Assembly (NCBI GenBank): GCA_035559795.1 | Contig: DATMAR010000003.1 | Location: 372,001 to 436,000 of the forward strand | Direction of reading: 5' to 3' | Length of the DNA stretch: 64,000 nt | From: Fimbriimonadales bacterium | GTDB taxonomy: Bacteria > Armatimonadota > Fimbriimonadia > Fimbriimonadales > ATM1 | Made by a program: the position numbers and the translations under genes | Shown here: positions 24,153 to 33,190 of the stretch, piece after piece | How positions within the stretch are numbered: position 1 is the stretch's first letter | Layout of the letters: each line of letters begins with the position of its first letter | Notes under the pieces: generated by a model | The model's input: the letters and a program-made list of their open reading frames with translations, nothing else | Told to the model about the DNA's origin: nothing | Database searches by the model: none

Positions 24153-24716
24153 ATGTCCACGAACGGTCCGAATGCGCGGAACCCGGATACGAAATTCCGG
24201 GTGGTTTTTCGGGGTTATTCTCGTGAAGAAGTAGACGAGTTCCTGTCGCAAGTCAACAAACAACTCGACCAAATGCGTACGGAACTAGCAGAATTACGGG
24301 AACTGCGCAATCAATTCGATATCGAGAAACAAAACCTTTCCGAAGAGGTAAAGAAACTCAAAGAAGAGTTGGAGTCAACGCGCGCCGAATTGGCGAAAGC
24401 GTATGCGACGGAACGTGAACTGCGAGAGGGAAACGCACGATTGAAGCAAGAAGCGGCAGATACGGACGAAATTCTGCGCGCCGCACACAAAGCAGCAGAA
24501 GAGATGAAATTAGCGGCGCGAAAGGAGAGCGAACAAATTTTGAAGGAGGCGGACGAGCGTGTGCGTGCGATGATGGAAGAGTCTCGGAAGCGTTTGGATG
24601 CACTTCGCATGGATTACGAACGCGCACGCCGTCATTTCGAAGAGTTTCTTACCATCGCTAAATCTTTGGCGCAGTCGTTTTTACGAAAAATAGAAGATCT
24701 AGAGCCGAATCCATAA
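24153..24716 (+). CDS. DivIVA-domain coiled-coil protein
   Basis: 187 residues. The N-terminal KFRVVFRGYSREEVDEFLSQVNKQLD is the DivIVA membrane-binding module (F-x-x-x-x-x-GY-x-x-x-EVD-x-F), followed by an almost continuous coiled coil to about residue 170. DivIVA proteins gather at negatively curved membrane (poles, septum) and recruit division or wall-growth factors. CGGAGG precedes the ATG. It stands alone, unlike the ylm-cluster location in Firmicutes, behind a sigma-54-like promoter. Confidence 0.9.
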   Translation: MSTNGPNARNPDTKFRVVFRGYSREEVDEFLSQVNKQLDQMRTELAELRELRNQFDIEKQNLSEEVKKLKEELESTRAELAKAYATERELREGNARLKQEAADTDEILRAAHKAAEEMKLAARKESEQILKEADERVRAMMEESRKRLDALRMDYERARRHFEEFLTIAKSLAQSFLRKIEDLEPNP

Positions 24717-24854
24717 AGCGAAGAGTGGGTTCGAATGTACGAGTTCTCTTTTTGAGAGGGGGGTTATTAATCACGCTTTACGACGCTCCTACAGGGGTAA
24801 AAATCGCGCCTTACGGCGGCTCCTACAGTTGAGCGATTTTTTTATGCGGGAGTG
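24717..24854. repeat. Two GCGCC-family palindromes in tandem
   Basis: cacgctttacgacGCTCCTACAG (24772-24794, diverged) and atcGCGCCttacGGCGgCTCCTACAG (24803-24828). Both end in the same CTCCTACAG tail. Confidence 0.7.
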
Positions 24855-25436
24855 TTATATAGAAATCGCTAACGTAATTTGCAATAAATTCATTCCAACG
24901 TTCGGAGGTTTTATTCCGCCGTTGCTCACATGAGTGAATCGCACTCCGAGGCGCGGAGCATTTTTTTTGCTTCCTAAAAACTTTCCGAATCCGAGATACG
25001 TTCCGAAGTTGAAGTGGCTATTTACATCTTGTGTTGTTCTGTCCGTGATATAAGGACCTGTGCCGATTTCGAAATAATAATTCTCGAGGAACTTGCCTCT
25101 TCCCACCCACATTGCGCCAACGGTGAGCCAAAAAGCGTTAAAGGTTTCTCCGTCTCCGTTTTCCGAACGATTCACGATGAAGCGAATTCCAAACGTTTCG
25201 CGCGCTTCGAAATCCGGGCGTGCACGCAATGCAAAAAACCTTCCTTCGCGAGACCATTCCAAACCCGTTGTCAGTCCTTGTCGTTCTTCGTTGCTTCCGA
25301 GGATGAGCCAGGAACGGTCGCCGCTTACTTCTAAAAACCATTGCGGGTCATCGAACAACCTATCAACCGCAAAGCATCCAGCAAAGCAAAAACTCAGAAC
25401 AAAGGAAAGTATTCCCTTTAGCGCTAAGGGTTTCAC
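24855..25436 (-). CDS. PagL-type lipid A 3-O-deacylase (acyloxyacyl hydrolase)
   Basis: 193 residues from a GTG at 25436 that overlaps the TGA of the pfkB-type gene (GTGA). A signal peptide (about 1-22) is followed by antiparallel strands of a small outer-membrane barrel, and near the C-terminus THVSNGGIKPPNVGMN matches the PagL active-site signature HxSNxGxxxPN. The His and Ser of the catalytic pair are present; the acidic third member is not evident. PagL removes an acyl chain from lipid A. Co-transcription with two sugar kinases is unexpected. Confidence 0.78.
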   Translation of the reverse strand: MKPLALKGILSFVLSFCFAGCFAVDRLFDDPQWFLEVSGDRSWLILGSNEERQGLTTGLEWSREGRFFALRARPDFEARETFGIRFIVNRSENGDGETFNAFWLTVGAMWVGRGKFLENYYFEIGTGPYITDRTTQDVNSHFNFGTYLGFGKFLGSKKNAPRLGVRFTHVSNGGIKPPNVGMNLLQITLAISI

Positions 25437-26386
25437 CTGGCTTTCGTTTCGTAGGTTCTGAGTTCTTGCAAATGAATTTGCCCGAAAAGGCTTTCGATAA
25501 CCGGGAGCCTTGCGATTTCTGCCCCATCCGTGAGAGCAGTTGCAGTGCCGGCGGCGACGCCCCATTGCAGGACTTCTGCATGGTGCTTTTTATGCGTCAA
25601 GCCGTAGAGCACACCTGCCACGAGGGAATCGCCTGAGCCGATAGTGCTCACCACTTTGATTGGGGGGGGAATAGCATGAAAGACGCCTTCATCGGAAGCG
25701 AGAACCGCGCCCGCAGCACCCAAAGAAATCACGACGATGGGAATTCCATTTCGATGGATTTCTTCTGCTGCGTCTGCGATTTCATGAATTTCTCGGAGAG
25801 GGCGACCCAAAAGTTCTTCCGCCTCTCTTAGATTCGGTTTTATCATGAAGGGTTTTTCTTCGCATGCTTTTCGAAGTTTTTCGCCTTCTGTATCAATGAC
25901 GACCGGCACGCCGTATTTTCGAGCGATTCGAATAAGATTCACAAAAGAATCCTCCGCCATTCCCGGAGGAAGCGCCCCCCCTGTAACTACGAAAGTACTT
26001 TTCGGGAGCAACGTTTCGACGAATTTCTCGAGTTTTTGTATTTCTTCTTCGGAAACTCTCGGGCCTGCTTCATGAAAAGTCGTAGGGGTATCCCCTTTTT
26101 CGTCTTCGATATTGATATTAATTCGTGTTTCCCCTTTTACTTCGACAAACTCATAATCCACCTTTTCTTTCCTCAGGACGCACTTCACCATCTCTCCCGT
26201 CGCCCCGCCGATAAAGCCAGTCGCGAAGGTCGGTACTCCGAGCTCAGCGCATACTCGGGCAACATTAATTCCTTTACCGCCCGCATCCGTTTCCGTGCGA
26301 AGCACTCGATTCGTCGAATAAAGGATAATGCTCGACACGAAAAGAGTTCTATCGACGCAAGGGTTGTATGTTACAGATAAAATCAT
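25433..26386 (-). CDS. PfkB-family hexose-phosphate kinase (1-phosphofructokinase-like)
   Basis: 317 residues. The N-terminal TYNPCVDRTLFV and DAGGKGINVARVCAELG substrate loop, and C-terminal STIGSGDSLVAGVLYGL holding the catalytic Asp and anion hole, are the FruK/LacC/PfkB signatures. It phosphorylates fructose-1-P, tagatose-6-P or fructose-6-P with ATP; the choice cannot be made from sequence alone. Its ATG overlaps the pfkA stop (ATGA), so both are translated from one mRNA. Confidence 0.87.
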   Translation of the reverse strand: MILSVTYNPCVDRTLFVSSIILYSTNRVLRTETDAGGKGINVARVCAELGVPTFATGFIGGATGEMVKCVLRKEKVDYEFVEVKGETRININIEDEKGDTPTTFHEAGPRVSEEEIQKLEKFVETLLPKSTFVVTGGALPPGMAEDSFVNLIRIARKYGVPVVIDTEGEKLRKACEEKPFMIKPNLREAEELLGRPLREIHEIADAAEEIHRNGIPIVVISLGAAGAVLASDEGVFHAIPPPIKVVSTIGSGDSLVAGVLYGLTHKKHHAEVLQWGVAAGTATALTDGAEIARLPVIESLFGQIHLQELRTYETKAR

Positions 26387-27345
26387 TGAGCCATCACCTC
26401 TGCTAATAAAAGCCGTTCAGTATCTATTTTACGAGGGGTTTCCAAGACTTGTTTCAAGGGTATCCAACAAATTTCATTTGCGGTCCATCCTACCATTGTG
26501 CAGTGTTCTCCATGCAAGAGCAGTTGTACGGCTTCTGCGCCCATATGCGTTGCAATGACTCTATCGAAAGCCGTAGGACTTCCTCCACGCTGGATATGAC
26601 CCAAAACTACAGGGCGCACCTCGAATCCTGTATGTTGTTTGATATATGTACCGACTTCGAATGCTTTCGCAGCGCCTTCTGCGACGACAATGATGCTGCT
26701 GTGTTTTCCTCTTTCGTATGCCGAGCGCAAACGGTCACAAATTTCATCCAAATCGAACGGAATTTCTGGGATGATGATTCCTTCTGCCCCCCCTGATAAT
26801 CCTGCTTCGACTGCGATAAAGCCATTGAATCTGCCCATCACTTCGATAACGAAAACTCTATCGTGGGAATAAGCAGTATCGCGTATTTTATCTATCGCGT
26901 CCACCGCTGTGTTCACGGCAGTATCGAAGCCGATACTCACGTCGGTGCAACTGATATCGTTGTCTATCGAAGCGGGTATGCAAACAACAGGCATTCCGTA
27001 TTTTTGATGAAACTCGTATGCTCCTCGCATAGAGCCATCCCCCCCAATGACGACGAGCCCATCCACTCCGCAGTTTTTCAAATTCTCGAAACTTCGAGAC
27101 ATCCCCTCCTCTGTACGGAATCGTTCTGTACGTCCGGTTCTCAACACTGTTCCGCCCCTTCCTATGATTCCGCCTACCTCTATGGAGTTCATTTCCCGAA
27201 TCTCGTTTTCGATTAGTCCGATAAATCCGTGGCGTACACCGAAAACCCTAACGCCACTTCCCAAGCCTGCACGGACAATGGCGCGAATCGCTGCATTCAT
27301 TCCAGGGGCGTCTCCACCACTCGTTAGAATTGCGATCCTTTCCAC
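26383..27345 (-). CDS. pfkA: ATP-dependent 6-phosphofructokinase
   Basis: 320 residues, the classic short PfkA length. Motifs: ILTSGGDAPGMNAAIRAIVR at the start, VVIGGDGSMRGA (Gly after GGD indicates ATP rather than pyrophosphate), catalytic PASIDNDI and EVMGRFNGFIAVEAG. It commits fructose-6-P to glycolysis. First gene of the minus-strand pfkA-pfkB-pagL operon, divergent from the CBS-DUF1385 gene, with only 11 bases between the start codons. Confidence 0.95.
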   Translation of the reverse strand: MERIAILTSGGDAPGMNAAIRAIVRAGLGSGVRVFGVRHGFIGLIENEIREMNSIEVGGIIGRGGTVLRTGRTERFRTEEGMSRSFENLKNCGVDGLVVIGGDGSMRGAYEFHQKYGMPVVCIPASIDNDISCTDVSIGFDTAVNTAVDAIDKIRDTAYSHDRVFVIEVMGRFNGFIAVEAGLSGGAEGIIIPEIPFDLDEICDRLRSAYERGKHSSIIVVAEGAAKAFEVGTYIKQHTGFEVRPVVLGHIQRGGSPTAFDRVIATHMGAEAVQLLLHGEHCTMVGWTANEICWIPLKQVLETPRKIDTERLLLAEVMAQ

Positions 27346-27356
27346 GTAAGGAGATT

Positions 27357-28592
27357 ATGGACGACTTAACGAAGGCGCGGAGCTTCGGCTTGCCTTCTTT
27401 GGAGTATAAACCTTCCCTGGAGTATAACGACAGAAATAGTTTTATGGCTTATATGACATCTAAAGGCACAAGAGTTATCGATTACGTTCGCGCAACTCAT
27501 CCGATTTATCCCGATTCTTCTTTGAATTCTGCTTTAGCTCACCTGAGAGAATCCGGGATGAGGGCGGTTCCGGTCGTGGATGGGATTTTCTTTTTAGGTG
27601 TTTTATGGGAAGACAAGTTACTGGAAGCCATATTGGATGGGCTACCCGCAACGACACCCGTAAGAGATTTGATCGATTCCCGTCCTCCGACAATACTTCC
27701 CAACGCTTCTCTCGAGGAGGCTCGAGAAAAATTCCGAGCGACAAAAGCACCTGCACTCGCTGTGGTGGACGAAGAAGGAGTTTTCGTCGGATTGCTTCCA
27801 GCCTATGCGCTTTTTTCTCCAATACCCGTTCCGGTTTCACCCGGAGTCGTGGGGGGGCTCGCGACCCCGTTCGGGGTTTATTTGACGAATGGGGTCGTTA
27901 CGGGAGGAGTCGGCGCTTTCGCGCTCGTTGCGACAGGGGCACTACTTTTCGCATTTTTCACCGCTGCTATCATAATAACGATGGGGGGGCTCGCTCTATG
28001 GGGGAAGTTCACCGGTACACCGATTTTAGAATTGGCATTGTCCGGACATGGAGAGAAATGGGCGCGAATCGTAATGGATTACTTTCCAGCAGTTTTGTTC
28101 TTGGTTTTTTTGCGAATATCGCCTTTAGCGGGAATGCATGCTGCTGAGCACATGGTCGTTCATGCTATCGAGCGAAGAGAGCCTTTGACTCCTGAAATTG
28201 TTCGGCGCATGCCTCGGGTTCATCCTCGTTGTGGAACGAATTTGGCAGTCGGAGCGATGCTTTTTGTATGGCTCGCAGAAAAGGATTGGGGTAGTTGGAA
28301 ACCTGTGGGATTATTGATTGCTTTGATGTTGACGATTATTTTTTGGAGAAGGTTAGGGAATTTTCTTCAATTCATCGCCACCACGAAGCCACCTACACCC
28401 GAACAAATAGATAATGCGATTAAGGCTGGAAAAGAGCTCATCGAAAATTTCAAGCGAAGTCCTAAGATGGTTCCTAATTTCGGGCAGAAACTGTTGATGA
28501 GCGGTTTACCGTTCGTAATGGCAGGGGCATTCGGTGCGTTTTTGCTACTTTATATTATAATAGAGTTGCTGAATTTGCCGCATTTTGCCTGA
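27357..28592 (+). CDS. CBS-pair plus DUF1385 membrane protein
   Basis: 411 residues from ATG 27357, preceded by AAGGAG; the reading frame extends to 27330 but that would overlap pfkA. Residues about 30-150 form two CBS motifs (VIDYVRATHPIYPDSSLNSA and VRDLIDSRPPTILPNASLEE), which usually bind adenosine nucleotides. Residues about 165-411 hold several transmembrane helices with the DUF1385 signature GMHAAEHMVVHAIERREPLT and PRVHPRCGTN. DUF1385 has no established function. The CBS fusion suggests a membrane activity gated by nucleotide levels, which is inference. Confidence 0.82.
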   Translation: MDDLTKARSFGLPSLEYKPSLEYNDRNSFMAYMTSKGTRVIDYVRATHPIYPDSSLNSALAHLRESGMRAVPVVDGIFFLGVLWEDKLLEAILDGLPATTPVRDLIDSRPPTILPNASLEEAREKFRATKAPALAVVDEEGVFVGLLPAYALFSPIPVPVSPGVVGGLATPFGVYLTNGVVTGGVGAFALVATGALLFAFFTAAIIITMGGLALWGKFTGTPILELALSGHGEKWARIVMDYFPAVLFLVFLRISPLAGMHAAEHMVVHAIERREPLTPEIVRRMPRVHPRCGTNLAVGAMLFVWLAEKDWGSWKPVGLLIALMLTIIFWRRLGNFLQFIATTKPPTPEQIDNAIKAGKELIENFKRSPKMVPNFGQKLLMSGLPFVMAGAFGAFLLLYIIIELLNLPHFA

Positions 28593-28613
28593 TGGGGGGG
28601 ATAAAATAAAAAG

Positions 28614-28639
28614 GGCTTGCACGCTTTTGCGTGCAAGCC
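28614..28639. terminator. Bidirectional hairpin terminator
   Basis: GGCTTGCACGC, loop TTTT, GCGTGCAAGCC: a perfect 11-bp stem between the convergent DUF1385 and zinc-ribbon genes, with A/T-rich flanks on both sides. Confidence 0.85.
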
Positions 28640-28660
28640 AAACGAATCTTCGTTCCCAAA

Positions 28661-29083
28661 TTATTTCTTCGGCATGAAAGGCACGATTTCTTGCGTCATC
28701 TGCTTTCCACATTTCGGGCATTTACCCGCTTTTACCGAAGATGTATGGCAGTCTTTGCATGCGTACGTTTGCACGGCTTTTTGATTCATGGGCTTCCCGC
28801 ATTTCGGACAGTTTCCAGCTTTTTTAGAAAAGGTATGACAGTCTTTGCAGGAATATCCTACGGTGCCGTGGATCTTGATCATCTCGGCTCCGCATCCAGG
28901 GCATTTCCCGCCCTTAAAGCTAGCCATCTCGCACTTCGGACATGCGTATAACTGCTTTTTCACCACCACGGTCGCCTTCGCCTTTTGAGTTTGCGTTTTT
29001 GACTTCGGGGTTGTCGCCTGTGCGAAAGCGAGGGAAGAAGATAATGTCAATACGAGCATTAGGATGAGAATTTTCCGTAGCAT
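28661..29083 (-). CDS. Exported protein with three zinc-ribbon repeats
   Basis: 140 residues with a signal peptide (1-21, ending AFAQ) and a Lys/Thr linker. Three repeats of about 28-33 residues follow, each C-x2-C, about ten residues, C-x2-C-G: CPKCEMASFKGGKCPGCG, CKDCHTFSKKAGNCPKCG and CKDCHTSSVKAGKCPKCG. Each unit could bind one zinc. Two of the CxxC pairs are followed by His, formally making CxxCH heme sites, so a diheme cytochrome is an alternative, though the paired Cys spacing favours zinc. Function unknown; metal handling outside the cytoplasm is plausible beside a multicopper oxidase. Confidence 0.75.
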   Translation of the reverse strand: MLRKILILMLVLTLSSSLAFAQATTPKSKTQTQKAKATVVVKKQLYACPKCEMASFKGGKCPGCGAEMIKIHGTVGYSCKDCHTFSKKAGNCPKCGKPMNQKAVQTYACKDCHTSSVKAGKCPKCGKQMTQEIVPFMPKK

Positions 29084-29264
29084 AGGAACCTCCTATTAGC
29101 GTATCTCTGCAATTATTATATACGCACTTTAAATGCTGGAATTCCTTCGAGAGGCAAAGGGCAAGAGGATTCCCCAATTATGATGAAGATCATCCTTTTC
29201 TTCTGAGGAAAGGCTTTAACATTTTCTTATAAAGGCATTTTGCTTACTCCAAGAGGAGGTTGTT

Positions 29265-30308
29265 ATGAAAAAGGCAAGCAATTCAAGGGTTCTAGGAAGA
29301 AGAGAGTTCCTCACTCTCGGGGGCGCAGTAATCGGAACGATTGCAGCATCGCCACTACTCAGCAAAGAGGTATCCCCGCACTCTTCGAGGGCACCACGAT
29401 TGTCCGGGAAAGTTCGGCATTACTATATCGCTGCAGAAAGCGTACTGTGGGACTATGCCCCGAGTGGATACGATCAAATCACGGGCAACTCGATACCGAG
29501 GCCATGGAAGGGATTTACGAAATGGCCAAAAGTGCGCTATATCGAATACACCGATGAAACGTTCACGATAAAAAAGCCGCAACCGCCTTGGTTAGGTGTT
29601 TTGGGTCCTATAATTAGAGCAGAAGTCGGTGATGTGGTGTTGGTGCATTTTCTCAATCGCTGGGAATACCCGTGCAGTATGCATCCCCATGGCTTTCGCT
29701 ATGAAAAGGACAGCGAAGGTGCACTCTACGAACCATCAGGTCAAGGTGCAGCGGTTATGCCTGAAGAATCATTCACTTACGAATGGATCGCCGATGCAGA
29801 TAGTGGACCTGGTCCCGAAGATCCGAGTTCACTCGTTTGGTGGTATCACTCACATGTCGACGAACCCTTTGAAACGAATATCGGTCTTCTCGGTCCTGCA
29901 ATTATCACTGCACAAGGGATGGCAGACGAAGAAGGCAAACCAGTTGACGTGGACAAAGAGTTCATTTTAATGTTCATGGTTTTCGACGAAGACAAAGGTC
30001 GTGAACGGGGACTGATGCACTCCGTAAATGGTTTTATTTTCGGAAATCTTCCAGGTCTTGAGATGAACGTCGGCGATCGCGTTCGTTGGTATGTCATGGC
30101 AATGGGAAACGAAATTGATTTGCACACATGCCACTGGCATGGCAAAACAGTTCTTTGCGAAGGACGCAGAACCGACGTCATCGAATTGCTGCCAGGCAGC
30201 ATGATGACTGCAGATATGAACGCCGACAACCCTGGCACTTGGCTGATTCATTGTCACGTGGCGGATCACATTCATGCAGGAATGTTGGCGAAATATACGA
30301 TCGGATAA
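29265..30308 (+). CDS. Two-domain multicopper oxidase, Tat-exported
   Basis: 347 residues. Twin-arginine signal GRREFLTLGGAVIGT; AGGAGG before the ATG. Copper ligands are all present in order: SMHPHGF (about 139), WWYHSHVD (about 191), HTCHWHG (about 285) and HCHVADHIHAGM (about 326), covering type 1 and the trinuclear type 2/3 centres. The size and the ceruloplasmin/hephaestin-like framing (LGVLGPIIRAEVGD) point to the two-domain class, which may work as a trimer. It oxidises metal ions, phenols or similar substrates with O2; the substrate is not predictable. Confidence 0.9.
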   Translation: MKKASNSRVLGRREFLTLGGAVIGTIAASPLLSKEVSPHSSRAPRLSGKVRHYYIAAESVLWDYAPSGYDQITGNSIPRPWKGFTKWPKVRYIEYTDETFTIKKPQPPWLGVLGPIIRAEVGDVVLVHFLNRWEYPCSMHPHGFRYEKDSEGALYEPSGQGAAVMPEESFTYEWIADADSGPGPEDPSSLVWWYHSHVDEPFETNIGLLGPAIITAQGMADEEGKPVDVDKEFILMFMVFDEDKGRERGLMHSVNGFIFGNLPGLEMNVGDRVRWYVMAMGNEIDLHTCHWHGKTVLCEGRRTDVIELLPGSMMTADMNADNPGTWLIHCHVADHIHAGMLAKYTIG

Positions 30309-30525
30309 AGTCGTTTGCATCACGGTTTGGTTTTTACAAATCGTGCTGCATTTTTTAGGTGTGCTACAAATGCGGGCAAAAGCGAAGATAAAAAAATAAG
30401 AATTTGAGAAAATTAATTCTATTTTTTACCGTTTTATTTCATAAAGCGATAAACGAAAGCGAATGCATAATTCCCTCTATGCAGATGCAACCTTAGGCGT
30501 TTGATTGAAAACGCGAAACTTATAT

Positions 30526-30801
30526 TTATGCTTCCGCTGTCGTCGGGTCTATTATGGTTTTGACTTCCGAGATGCGGTTTGCGGGGAAACCGCCTTTTTC
30601 CGCGTGTTCTCGAATTAACTCCTCATTCGGGGCTATATAAACACAATAGATCTTATCGCCAGAAACATAACTATGCAGCCATTGAATTTCTGGTCCGAGA
30701 TTACGGAGGATGCTGCAGGATTTTTGTGAAATTGCCTGGAGTTCTTGTGGTGATAGTTTCCCTGCGCCAGGCAATTCCCTTTCGATAACGTATTTAGGCA
30801 T
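30526..30801 (-). CDS. DUF4242-family small protein
   Basis: 91 residues. PKYVIERELPGAGKLSPQEL followed by a central WLHSYVSGDKIYCVYIAPNEELIREHAEKGGFP matches the DUF4242 pattern, a ferredoxin-like fold protein proposed to bind nickel. It is preceded by AAGGAG before the ATG at 30801. No functional partner is adjacent, and the role in the cell is unknown. Confidence 0.75.
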   Translation of the reverse strand: MPKYVIERELPGAGKLSPQELQAISQKSCSILRNLGPEIQWLHSYVSGDKIYCVYIAPNEELIREHAEKGGFPANRISEVKTIIDPTTAEA

Positions 30802-30896
30802 GTCTCTTCTCCTTTTTTAGTGCGTCAGCGCTCGCGCCGCTACTTTTTAGAAAACTTTACCCTTTGCGTTGGTCAATGGGTGATTCGAGGAAAAAC

Positions 30897-30971
30897 TGGA
30901 GCGGGCGAAGGGATTCGAACCCTCGACCCTCTGCTTGGGAAGCAGACGCTCTACCACTGAGCTACGCCCGC
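30897..30971 (-). tRNA. tRNA-Gly (CCC anticodon)
   Basis: On the minus strand the acceptor GCGGGCG pairs with CGCCCGC, the anticodon arm TCTGC-TTCCCAA-GCAGA exposes CCC, T-loop TTCGAAT, CCA encoded. It reads GGG, the codon used in the many GGG-GGG pairs of this window. Confidence 0.96.
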
Positions 30972-31073
30972 AAGGCCGAGTACATTTTACCAAAGCACTT
31001 ACAAGATAAAGATGCCTAAGGGTTTTCGAGCCGAAACGATAAGTGAAAACTACAACTATCGTATAATTCAAAC

Positions 31074-32768
31074 ATGCAGGTGACGAAAACTCTCCTCGAA
31101 GAGATTCTCGCCTCGCGCCATCCCATCGAGGTGAGAGCACCGAGGGGGAGGGATTTGAACTGCAAAGGGTGGCATCAAGAGGCGGCACTTAGAATGCTCC
31201 TCAACAATCTCGACCCCGAGGTCGGTGAGAAACCTTTGGAGTTGGTCGTTTACGGCGGGATGGGAAAAGCGGCGAGGAATTGGGGATGCCTGAAAGCAAT
31301 CGTACGAAGTCTTCTCGAATTAGAAAACACGGAAACGCTTCTCGTGCAGAGCGGAAAACCCGTCGGAATCATGCCGAGCCATGTGAATGCTCCGCGCGTA
31401 TTGTTGGCGAACTCGAATTTAGTTCCGAAATGGGCGACATGGGAAGTGTTTCACGAACTCGATAAGAAAGGCTTGATCATGTTCGGTCAAATGACGGCAG
31501 GTTCTTGGATTTATATCGGCACGCAGGGGATTCTGCAAGGAACTTATGAAACTTTCGCGGAAGTTGCGCGAAAAAGATTCGGGGGGACGTTGGAAGGGAA
31601 ACTCGTGGTAACGGCAGGGCTCGGAGGTATGGGGGGAGCACAGCCATTGGCGATTACGATGAACGGGGGGGTTGCACTCTGCGTAGAAGTAGACGAGAAT
31701 CGCATTGACCGCCGACTCCAAACAAAATATATCGACACGAAATGCAAAAGCTTAGAGGAGGCGCTCTCTCTCTGTCGGAAAGCACAGGAAGAGAAAAAGC
31801 CTTTGAGCGTTGGCCTATTGGGGAATGCGGCGGATGTTCTGCCGGAACTCGTTCGCCGAAATATCGTTCCGGATGTTTTAACTGACCAGACGAGCGCACA
31901 TGACACGCTTAATGGGTATGTACCGAACGGATTTACACTGGAAGAAGCGATTCGCATGCGAAAGGAAGACCCCCAGCGATATATTCGAGAAGCCTGTCGT
32001 GCGATTTCTGAACATGTGCGGGCGATGCTCGAACTGATGCGGAGGGGGGCAGAAACTTTCGATTATGGGAATAACATTAGGCAAGTCGCCTTCGACGAAG
32101 GTGTGAAAGATGCGTTTGCCTTTCCGGGATTCGTGCCTGCCTATATTCGTCCGCTCTTTTGCGTGGGCAAAGGTCCGTTTCGATGGGCTGCATTGAGCGG
32201 AGACCCAGAAGACATCGCTGTCATAGACGAATACATTCTCGAAAACTTTGCAGAAGACACCGCTTTATGTCGTTGGATTCGGCTCGCATCGGAAAAGGTA
32301 AAATTCCAAGGGCTTCCTGCGAGGATTTGTTGGTTAGGGCTTGGCGACCGCGCCAAATTGGGATTGGCGATAAACGAATTAGTTGCGTCTGAAAAAGTCA
32401 AGGCGCCTGTCGTGATAGGGCGCGACCATTTGGATACGGGCTCCGTTGCTTCACCGAATCGTGAGACGGAAGGAATGAAAGACGGCAGCGATGCGATTAG
32501 TGATTGGGTGTTTTTGAATGCATTAATCAATGCGGTGAATGGCGCTTCTTGGGTGTCGGTTCATCACGGTGGGGGGGTCGGAATCGGATATTCACAGCAC
32601 GCTGGAATGGTCATCGTTTGCGACGGAACACCTGAAGGCGCGGAACGACTCCAACGGGTGTTGCATTCCGATCCAGCCATCGGCGTAATGCGACATGCGG
32701 ATGCAGGTTATGAAGAAGCGATCGAAACCGCGAAGAAAAAAGGCTTGAAAATTCCGATGTTGGATTAA
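31074..32768 (+). CDS. hutU: Urocanate hydratase
   Basis: 564 residues, full length for HutU. The NAD+-binding [21 protein letters not shown] (split by the Gly-rich loop near 180-192), [15 protein letters not shown] and the C-terminal [20 protein letters not shown] are diagnostic. It converts urocanate to 4-imidazolone-5-propionate in histidine degradation. hutI, the next enzyme, lies 2.1 kb downstream. No hutH is in the window. Confidence 0.97.
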   Translation: MQVTKTLLEEILASRHPIEVRAPRGRDLNCKGWHQEAALRMLLNNLDPEVGEKPLELVVYGGMGKAARNWGCLKAIVRSLLELENTETLLVQSGKPVGIMPSHVNAPRVLLANSNLVPKWATWEVFHELDKKGLIMFGQMTAGSWIYIGTQGILQGTYETFAEVARKRFGGTLEGKLVVTAGLGGMGGAQPLAITMNGGVALCVEVDENRIDRRLQTKYIDTKCKSLEEALSLCRKAQEEKKPLSVGLLGNAADVLPELVRRNIVPDVLTDQTSAHDTLNGYVPNGFTLEEAIRMRKEDPQRYIREACRAISEHVRAMLELMRRGAETFDYGNNIRQVAFDEGVKDAFAFPGFVPAYIRPLFCVGKGPFRWAALSGDPEDIAVIDEYILENFAEDTALCRWIRLASEKVKFQGLPARICWLGLGDRAKLGLAINELVASEKVKAPVVIGRDHLDTGSVASPNRETEGMKDGSDAISDWVFLNALINAVNGASWVSVHHGGGVGIGYSQHAGMVIVCDGTPEGAERLQRVLHSDPAIGVMRHADAGYEEAIETAKKKGLKIPMLD

Positions 32769-32790
32769 TTCGAAATCACTTCTTGTTTTT

Positions 32791-32914
32791 ATGCCTCAAC
32801 AGCTCCTGCTGTTGAGGCTTTCACACCTAGTAGGAAAAAGACAAAACTCAAGTTATTGAATAAAAAAATGACCCCCCACCTTCAAGGTTCCCCCTGCTTC
32901 GCAAGGGGAACCGG
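32791..32914 (+). repeat. Terminator plus palindrome cassette, copy A
   Basis: Begins atgcctcaac, ends ggggaaccgg. Nearly identical to 32963-33085; differences are a few substitutions and small indels. Confidence 0.9.
32793..32818 (+). terminator. hutU terminator hairpin
   Basis: GCCTCAACAG and CTGTTGAGGC form a 10-bp stem over CTCCTG, 25 bases after the hutU stop, followed by TTTC. A second version stands at 32965-32990 with one arm mismatch. Confidence 0.75.
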
Positions 32915-32962
32915 ATTTTTTGGAAAACAATTCTAAACAAATTATATGCCTAAACAGATTTT

Positions 32963-33085
32963 ATGCCTCAGCAGCTCCTGCTGTTGAGGCTTTCACACCT
33001 AGTAGGAAAAACGACAAAACTCAAGTTATTGAATAAATGACCCCCCACCTGAAAAAAGTTCCCCCTGCTTCGCAAAGGGAACCGG
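32963..33085 (+). repeat. Terminator plus palindrome cassette, copy B
   Basis: Second copy of the cassette, 172 bases downstream of the first. The palindrome's left leader has changed to gaaaaaagttcc, weakening the left arm. Confidence 0.9.
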
Positions 33086-33190
33086 GGGGTTAAAAAGCAA
33101 ATTGGAAACATATAAGCAAAATTCATCCCTCTAAATGGATAAGAGTTTTCGAGCAAAGATTCTGAGCGAGAAGGAAACGAACAATAAGAC

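Larger units (their letters stand above)
32769..33190. other. Duplicated intergenic cassette after hutU
   Basis: A 422-base gap made largely of two copies of one roughly 123-bp cassette (32791-32914 and 32963-33085). Each has a GCCTCAACAG hairpin terminator, a cacacctagtagg block and a GGTTCCCC-family palindrome. No gene. Confidence 0.8.
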
